A stretch of DNA of 23,956 nt from an archaeon. GTDB taxonomy: Archaea > Asgardarchaeota > Hermodarchaeia > Hermodarchaeales > Hermodarchaeaceae. Below are positions 20,541 through 23,956 of this stretch, piece by piece. The stretch spans positions 1 through 23,956 of the forward strand of contig JABXGS010000161.1 in NCBI GenBank assembly GCA_016550425.1, given 5' to 3'. Every line of letters begins with the position of its first letter. Within the stretch, counting starts at the first letter, position 1. The notes beneath the pieces were generated by a model. The model was not told the origin of the DNA. It searched no databases and was given only the letters and a program-made list of their open reading frames with translations. A program made the translations under genes and the position numbers.

Positions 20541-21477
20541 TATCGGTGTCGCTTTTTGTATTTTTTTCACTCCTGTTGGATGGTAGTGCTTGGGGATAGT
20601 TGATGAACAGAATCCCCAAAATCACAAAAACTAACCCGATGATAAATGTGGGGTAAATGGGTTCATGAAGTAACAGGAATGAAAACAGGGTTCCAAACAC
20701 TGGGACCAATGAGATGAAGACAGCTGATTTACTCGCCCCAATATTCTTGATTCCAAGAAAGTAACACAGAAACCCCAAGACGGTCACAAAAATCCCCATG
20801 TACAAGATGTTGAACCAAAAGGTGGGGTCAGACATCACAGGGAGTGTCCAGAATTGTTCGAATACGGCTCCGAAGAAGAAGATGAGGGTGCCAAAGAAAA
20901 TCCCTATCGCCGTGGTTTCAAAGGAAGAATGTTTTTTCATCAAGGCTTTCCCAAAGATGGAATATGAGCCCCAAGTGAACATAGCGAAGATGAGAATGAG
21001 ATTTCCAATGAGGTATTCGAATTGAAAGTCTAGGAATGCTTGCACACCTACCACACATACAATTCCCAAGAAACTAAAAAGAAATCCAACATATCGCCAC
21101 CGGGGTACTAGTCTTTCATGCAGGATAAGAAATGCAAGAAGACTTACTGTCACGGGGTTAATTCCAGCGATAATTGATCCTTGGGCTGCAGTGGTGAACT
21201 GCATTCCAATGAGAAAGAGAATTCCATACCCAAAAACACCAATTGCTCCGAGAACAAAAAAGAGACTGAGATCTCGTGATGAATATGCCATAACCGATTT
21301 ACGCTTGGTTGAAAGTAAGAGAGGCCAAAAAATGAGGCTGGCGGTGAGAAAACGAAAGAAACCCACAGTGAAAGGTGGGGCTACCATAACGACGATTTGC
21401 GCAGAAACCCAGCTACCGCCCCAGAAGATCATCGTTAGAATCAGTAGAAGGTAAAATCTCACACCTGTCCAGTTCAT
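20530..21477 (-). CDS. EamA/DMT-superfamily transporter
   Basis: A 315-residue protein with ten membrane helices in two EamA repeats. It has the usual N-terminal MIFWGGSWVSAQIVV and PFTVGFFRFLTASLIFWPL, and a repeat of the pattern at FAMFTWGSYSIFGKAL. Helix 10 ends in the N-P-Q turn and is followed by a hydrophilic tail rich in S, N, K, T and D. Such carriers export amino acids, sugars or other metabolites; the substrate is unknown. ATG 21477 has GAGGAG 10 nt upstream, but that site is the arm of a perfect hairpin (21488-21503). It follows the RadA-like gene by 69 bp on the same strand. Its last 11 bp overlap the end of the MutY-like gene. Confidence 0.85.
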   Translation of the reverse strand: MNWTGVRFYLLLILTMIFWGGSWVSAQIVVMVAPPFTVGFFRFLTASLIFWPLLLSTKRKSVMAYSSRDLSLFFVLGAIGVFGYGILFLIGMQFTTAAQGSIIAGINPVTVSLLAFLILHERLVPRWRYVGFLFSFLGIVCVVGVQAFLDFQFEYLIGNLILIFAMFTWGSYSIFGKALMKKHSSFETTAIGIFFGTLIFFFGAVFEQFWTLPVMSDPTFWFNILYMGIFVTVLGFLCYFLGIKNIGASKSAVFISLVPVFGTLFSFLLLHEPIYPTFIIGLVFVILGILFINYPQALPSNRSEKNTKSDTDTNE

Positions 21478-21487
21478 TGATCGGTGA

Positions 21488-21524
21488 CTCCTCAGAAGAG
21501 GAGCCCTACTTCGCTCGGAGGGCT
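21488..21524 (-). promoter_or_regulatory. Tandem hairpins hiding the EamA ribosome-binding site
   Basis: On the minus strand, AGCCCT (21524-21519) pairs with AGGGCT (21507-21502), and CTCCTC (21503-21498) pairs with GAGGAG (21493-21488) across a TTCT tetraloop. The two stems share the bases at 21502-21503. GAGGAG is the SD of the EamA gene, 10 nt before its ATG, so the second hairpin would block it. The first stem could also act as the 3' end of the upstream RadA-like transcript. Confidence 0.45.
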
Positions 21525-21546
21525 AAAAATGAATGGATTAGACAAC

Positions 21547-22311
21547 CTACTCTCGAAATAATGTAGTTTGATACGCGCCAAGTGGGCGGCGTTGTTGCGG
21601 TGTCACAGTGCTCCGCTGCATCCACGGACGGCTGGGGTGCTTTTCCAATGAGAAGGTTTCAACGGCATCTTGGCGCGTGTGGTGAATGAGAACATGGAAC
21701 CTGTGGTGTGCTGCTTGTCCAATTCGAAGGGGTGGTTTTGAAGGGCGCTTCGGCGCATCGGCGCTGACGACGACCGCGATATGCTGGGTGAAGGCAAGTT
21801 GTTTCAGATGTGCGGCTAACTGAGCCCGACGGAATATCCGTGGATCAGTAGCGACGTCGGAAGTTGCAGATGGAATTGGTTCGCCTTCTTCTCGAAGGAG
21901 GTGGGTGAGCCCGTTAACAAAGAGAATCGGGGCGTCTATCCCATGGCTAATGTCGCGCGCGTCCTCAAGAAGTGAAAGGAGTTGGTCTGTAGTGAAGGCT
22001 CGGGCAACATGGAGCCGTTGCAGGTGGGTTGTAGGGGATGCCACTAGTGATGCTGTTTGGAGGTGATTTAGAATTCGGTCGGGACGGATTCCGTTGTTGG
22101 CATCGATGACAGCCACACCCCGATGAGGCCCGTAGTGGAGAAGTGCTGTTGCAACCGATCGCTGTAGTAAGCTGGTGCAGTGGGGGCTTCCAAAAAGGAG
22201 GTAGCTCAATCCTGCTTCGAAACCGCCTCCTAAGAGTTCATCAAGGAGTGTGATACCGGTAGGACATTTCGCTTCTTGTTGCTGTGCCATTGAAAATGCC
22301 GTTTGAAACAT
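21547..22311 (-). CDS. RecA/RadA-fold paralog with degenerate Walker motifs
   Basis: A 254-residue protein of the RadA/KaiC ATPase fold. The run CPTGITLLDELLGGGFEAGL (residues 16-35) is the standard lead-in to the P-loop, and VAVIDANNGIRPDRI (about 66-80) matches the strand after it in RadA. The Walker A site reads GSPHCTSL (41-48), without the Lys or GKT/S. The Walker B strand reads PILFVNGLTH (128-137), with Asn133 where Asp is expected. It is therefore probably unable to hydrolyse ATP, like some Rad51-paralog accessory proteins. The C-terminal part is basic and His/Arg-rich. Start: ATG 22311 has AGAGGT 8 nt upstream; TTG 22320 lies directly after that site. By eye it is more GC-rich than its neighbours. 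The EamA gene follows. Confidence 0.7.
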   Translation of the reverse strand: MFQTAFSMAQQQEAKCPTGITLLDELLGGGFEAGLSYLLFGSPHCTSLLQRSVATALLHYGPHRGVAVIDANNGIRPDRILNHLQTASLVASPTTHLQRLHVARAFTTDQLLSLLEDARDISHGIDAPILFVNGLTHLLREEGEPIPSATSDVATDPRIFRRAQLAAHLKQLAFTQHIAVVVSADAPKRPSKPPLRIGQAAHHRFHVLIHHTRQDAVETFSLEKHPSRPWMQRSTVTPQQRRPLGAYQTTLFRE

Positions 22312-22433
22312 GCTGTTCAACCTCTCGGAGCAGGCACTTGATTATGATAATTGTGTGAAATGTGCTGTTGGGCTAGTGACAAAAAGCCTCAAAAACCCGC
22401 AAACCTACACACACTTAGAGTGTGATTGGTTCA

Positions 22434-23186
22434 ATGGCATATCATACAAGTGCCCAGTTCTACGATCTATTCGCACTGGGGAAAGAAGAGGAGCAGTCTT
22501 TCTACCGACTATTAGCCCAGGAAGCTGGATCTCCGGCGCTAGAATTAGGGGTAGGAACCGGGATTTTCGCGTTCGCCCTAGCGGAAGATGGGATCACTGT
22601 GGTCGGACTTGAGCAGTCTCGAGAAATGTTACAGGAAGCCCGGAAAAAACTCCAGAAAGCCCCCCCTGAAATCGCCCGCCGCCTCCTCTTTATTGCGGGT
22701 GATATGAGTAAATTTCAACTCGACCAAAAATTCCAAATAATCTACATTCCCTCCGGTAGTTTTCAATACTTGGTCACTCGAAAGGAACAACTGAGCTGTC
22801 TACGTAGTGTGAAAGCTCACCTTCACGAGGAAGGGTCATTTGTCTTCGATGTGTGGGTCGGCGCCTCTGATACTACCGGAACCTGGCGGCGATTAGAAAC
22901 GCTTCACTTAGCAGAAGGTGGCTCTGCCACTCGCTCGATTTCTACTCGGTTTTTGGAAAAAGAGAAGATCATTGATACCGTGCTCCGATTTGATATCCAA
23001 AACGAAGAGGGACGAATCACTGATACCTTTTATGATTGGTCCAAGCTTGCTGTGCTCACTGTAGAGGATGTGAAATATCTTCTTGCGGAGTCGCACTTTC
23101 AAGTAGAAACGATTTATTCGTCCTTTACTCGTAAACCGTGGAAACCGGAATCAAATCGAGCCATCTTCGTGGCAGAACCAATTTAG
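22434..23186 (+). CDS. Class I SAM-dependent methyltransferase
   Basis: A 250-residue Rossmann methyltransferase. The N-terminus MAYHTSAQFYDLFALGKEEE is typical of small-molecule methyltransferases. Motif I is ALELGVGTGIFAFALAEDG, followed by VVGLEQSREML, the acidic residue for SAM hydroxyls; motif II is FIAGDMSKF. The C-terminal beta-hairpin region is rich in strands with a DWSKLAVLTVEDV helix. Such proteins act on lipids, quinones, sugars or small metabolites; the acceptor is unknown. Start: ATG 22434; an in-frame GTG at 22422 adds only 4 residues. It is divergent from the RadA-like gene with 122 bp between starts. A perfect hairpin at 23245-23263 follows the stop. Confidence 0.82.
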   Translation: MAYHTSAQFYDLFALGKEEEQSFYRLLAQEAGSPALELGVGTGIFAFALAEDGITVVGLEQSREMLQEARKKLQKAPPEIARRLLFIAGDMSKFQLDQKFQIIYIPSGSFQYLVTRKEQLSCLRSVKAHLHEEGSFVFDVWVGASDTTGTWRRLETLHLAEGGSATRSISTRFLEKEKIIDTVLRFDIQNEEGRITDTFYDWSKLAVLTVEDVKYLLAESHFQVETIYSSFTRKPWKPESNRAIFVAEPI

Positions 23187-23244
23187 CCTTACCTTTAGTC
23201 GGTCAAATTGCCTTTTATCATTAAGAACATATTATTAGCTAGAT

Positions 23245-23263
23245 AAGGGGGATTAACCCCCTT
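23245..23263 (+). other. Perfect G5/C5 hairpin between methyltransferase and oxidase genes
   Basis: AAGGGGG (23245-23251), the loop ATTAA, then CCCCCTT (23257-23263) make a perfect, very stable 7-bp stem. It lies 58 bp after the methyltransferase stop and 37 bp before the oxidase start. It could be a 3'-end hairpin of the first transcript or a leader element of the second, because AT-rich TATA-like stretches (TTTTATCATT near 23212, ACATATTATT near 23227) lie just upstream. Confidence 0.45.
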
Positions 23264-23300
23264 CAATTCATCTCTTTGTCACAATGGGCAGGTGTTTACT

Positions 23301-23956
23301 ATGTCTAAGGTATCCACAGCATTCAATGTTAATCGGATAAAACGCCAACTGGAGATATGGCTCGGAAAAGAAAACGTATCGTCAGCTGAAGTGGATCGAA
23401 TCTGCTACTCGCGCGATGCATGGCCGCTTCGGCTCATCCGTCTTGGACGATTAGTACTAGAGTCACAGCCTGATCTAATCATTTGGCCCCAAACCGTTAA
23501 TCAGATTCAAAAAATTGTTCAATTGGCTAACCAAGAAAAGATTCCTTTAATCCCCGTCTCTGGAGCAGGTGGAGTTGCAGGGGGAACCCTTGCTACCACG
23601 GGGGGAATTGCTGTGGATCTTAAAAAGATGAAGCGTATTATCGAGTTGGATGAGGAATCACTAACTGTTACAATTGAACCTGGACTTCTCGGTTATGAAC
23701 TCGAAGAATATCTAGAAGCACATGGTTATACTTCGGGACACTTCCCCTCCTCGATGTACAGTTCTGCTTTTGGAGGGTTTGCTGCAGCTCGTTCCGCAGG
23801 AGTACTTTCTTCCAAGTACGGGAAAATTGAAGATCTCATCACTGGACTCAAAGTGGTGCTCCCGAATGGAGATTTACTTGAAACCAAAGCGGTTCCCCGC
23901 TCCTCAATGGGTCCTGATCTTAAACAATTGTTTATCGGCTCTGAAGGTGCCTATGG
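23301..23956 (+). CDS. FAD-linked oxidase, AGPS/GlcD-like, 5' part
   Basis: The first 218 codons of a gene running off the window. The N-terminal cap is followed by a vanillyl-alcohol-oxidase-type FAD domain: LIIWPQTVNQIQKIVQLANQ, then the FAD loop IPVSGAGGVAGGTL with GGIAVDLKKMKRI, then TVTIEPG. The region SGHFPSSMYSSAFGGFAAAR, with SSKYGKIEDLITGLKVVLPNG and PRSSMGPDLKQLFIGSEG, is strikingly like alkyldihydroxyacetonephosphate synthase (AGPS). The same fold also covers D-lactate and glycolate dehydrogenases, which are the likelier activities in archaea. A C-terminal Fe-S or CCG domain, if present, would be outside the window. ATG 23301 follows AGGTG about 6 nt upstream. It is likely in the same direction as, but separate from, the methyltransferase gene. 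Confidence 0.82.
   Translation, partial: MSKVSTAFNVNRIKRQLEIWLGKENVSSAEVDRICYSRDAWPLRLIRLGRLVLESQPDLIIWPQTVNQIQKIVQLANQEKIPLIPVSGAGGVAGGTLATTGGIAVDLKKMKRIIELDEESLTVTIEPGLLGYELEEYLEAHGYTSGHFPSSMYSSAFGGFAAARSAGVLSSKYGKIEDLITGLKVVLPNGDLLETKAVPRSSMGPDLKQLFIGSEGAY

Noticed and set aside
1..23956. CRISPR array, insertion sequence, integrase or prophage.
   Set aside because: No regularly spaced direct repeats, transposase-like or integrase-like ORFs, or tRNA attachment sites were seen in reading both strands.

Overview
The window reads as a gene-dense stretch of an archaeal chromosome. The evidence is lineage-typical proteins: a geranylgeranyl-reductase-family flavoprotein, an HdrB-type CCG-domain protein, a COG2522-type HTH regulator, a Hef-like SF2 helicase, a RadA-superfamily protein and a CIA2-like MIP18 protein. 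Many genes also have AT-rich TATA-like boxes about 25-30 bp before a start codon, several with almost no leader. Others have a clear Shine-Dalgarno (SD) sequence, so both initiation modes appear. Moderate GC, a seven-bladed WD40 protein and the eukaryote-like MIP18 protein would suit an Asgard-type archaeon, but the sequence alone does not settle the lineage. No tRNA, rRNA, CRISPR array, transposase or integrase was seen.

Layout. 1-2577 (+): the end of an HdrB-like gene, a two-cluster 4Fe-4S protein of the epoxyqueuosine-reductase type and a geranylgeranyl-reductase-like flavoprotein. 2690-3586 (+): WD40 propeller. 3611-3822: a GC-rich, strongly structured non-coding stretch ending in a T-run, probably an unclassified RNA gene. 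3874-5517 (-): GT-C-like membrane protein and a small HTH regulator with a palindrome at its promoter. 5713-7473 (+): SF2 helicase with odd motifs. 7574-9603: cysteine desulfurase (+) facing an E1-like ThiF/MoeB enzyme (-). The E1 gene lies downstream of a long coiled-coil protein, which is itself preceded by a 25-codon ORF and a possible pseudoknot leader. 11331-14288 (+): MIP18/DUF59 protein, XylR_N/V4R sensor and a membrane-anchored M14 carboxypeptidase. 14363-16373 (+): FGGY kinase and nitroreductase. 16376-17788 (-): DUF998 membrane protein and HD phosphohydrolase. 17976-18455 (+): small membrane protein. 18471-19712 (-): MFS transporter. 19821-20540 (+): MutY-like glycosylase. 20530-22311 (-): EamA transporter and a RecA/RadA-fold protein with a ruined P-loop. 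22434-23956 (+): methyltransferase and the start of an AGPS/GlcD-type FAD oxidase.

How the genes fit together. Sulfur and Fe-S handling recurs: desulfurase, E1-like sulfur-carrier activator, MIP18 carrier, and Fe-S clients including the QueG-like protein and MutY. Genome maintenance is represented by the helicase, MutY-like glycosylase and RadA-like paralog. Most transcription units are one to three genes. Tail-to-tail pairs are packed to 2 bp or overlap, so the regulatory sequence sits in the divergent gaps and in the few leaders described below. The strongest candidates for undescribed biology are the structured RNA at 3611-3822, the pseudoknot/small-ORF leader at 11143-11281, the SD-sequestering tandem hairpins at 21488-21524 and the P-loop-less RadA-like protein.
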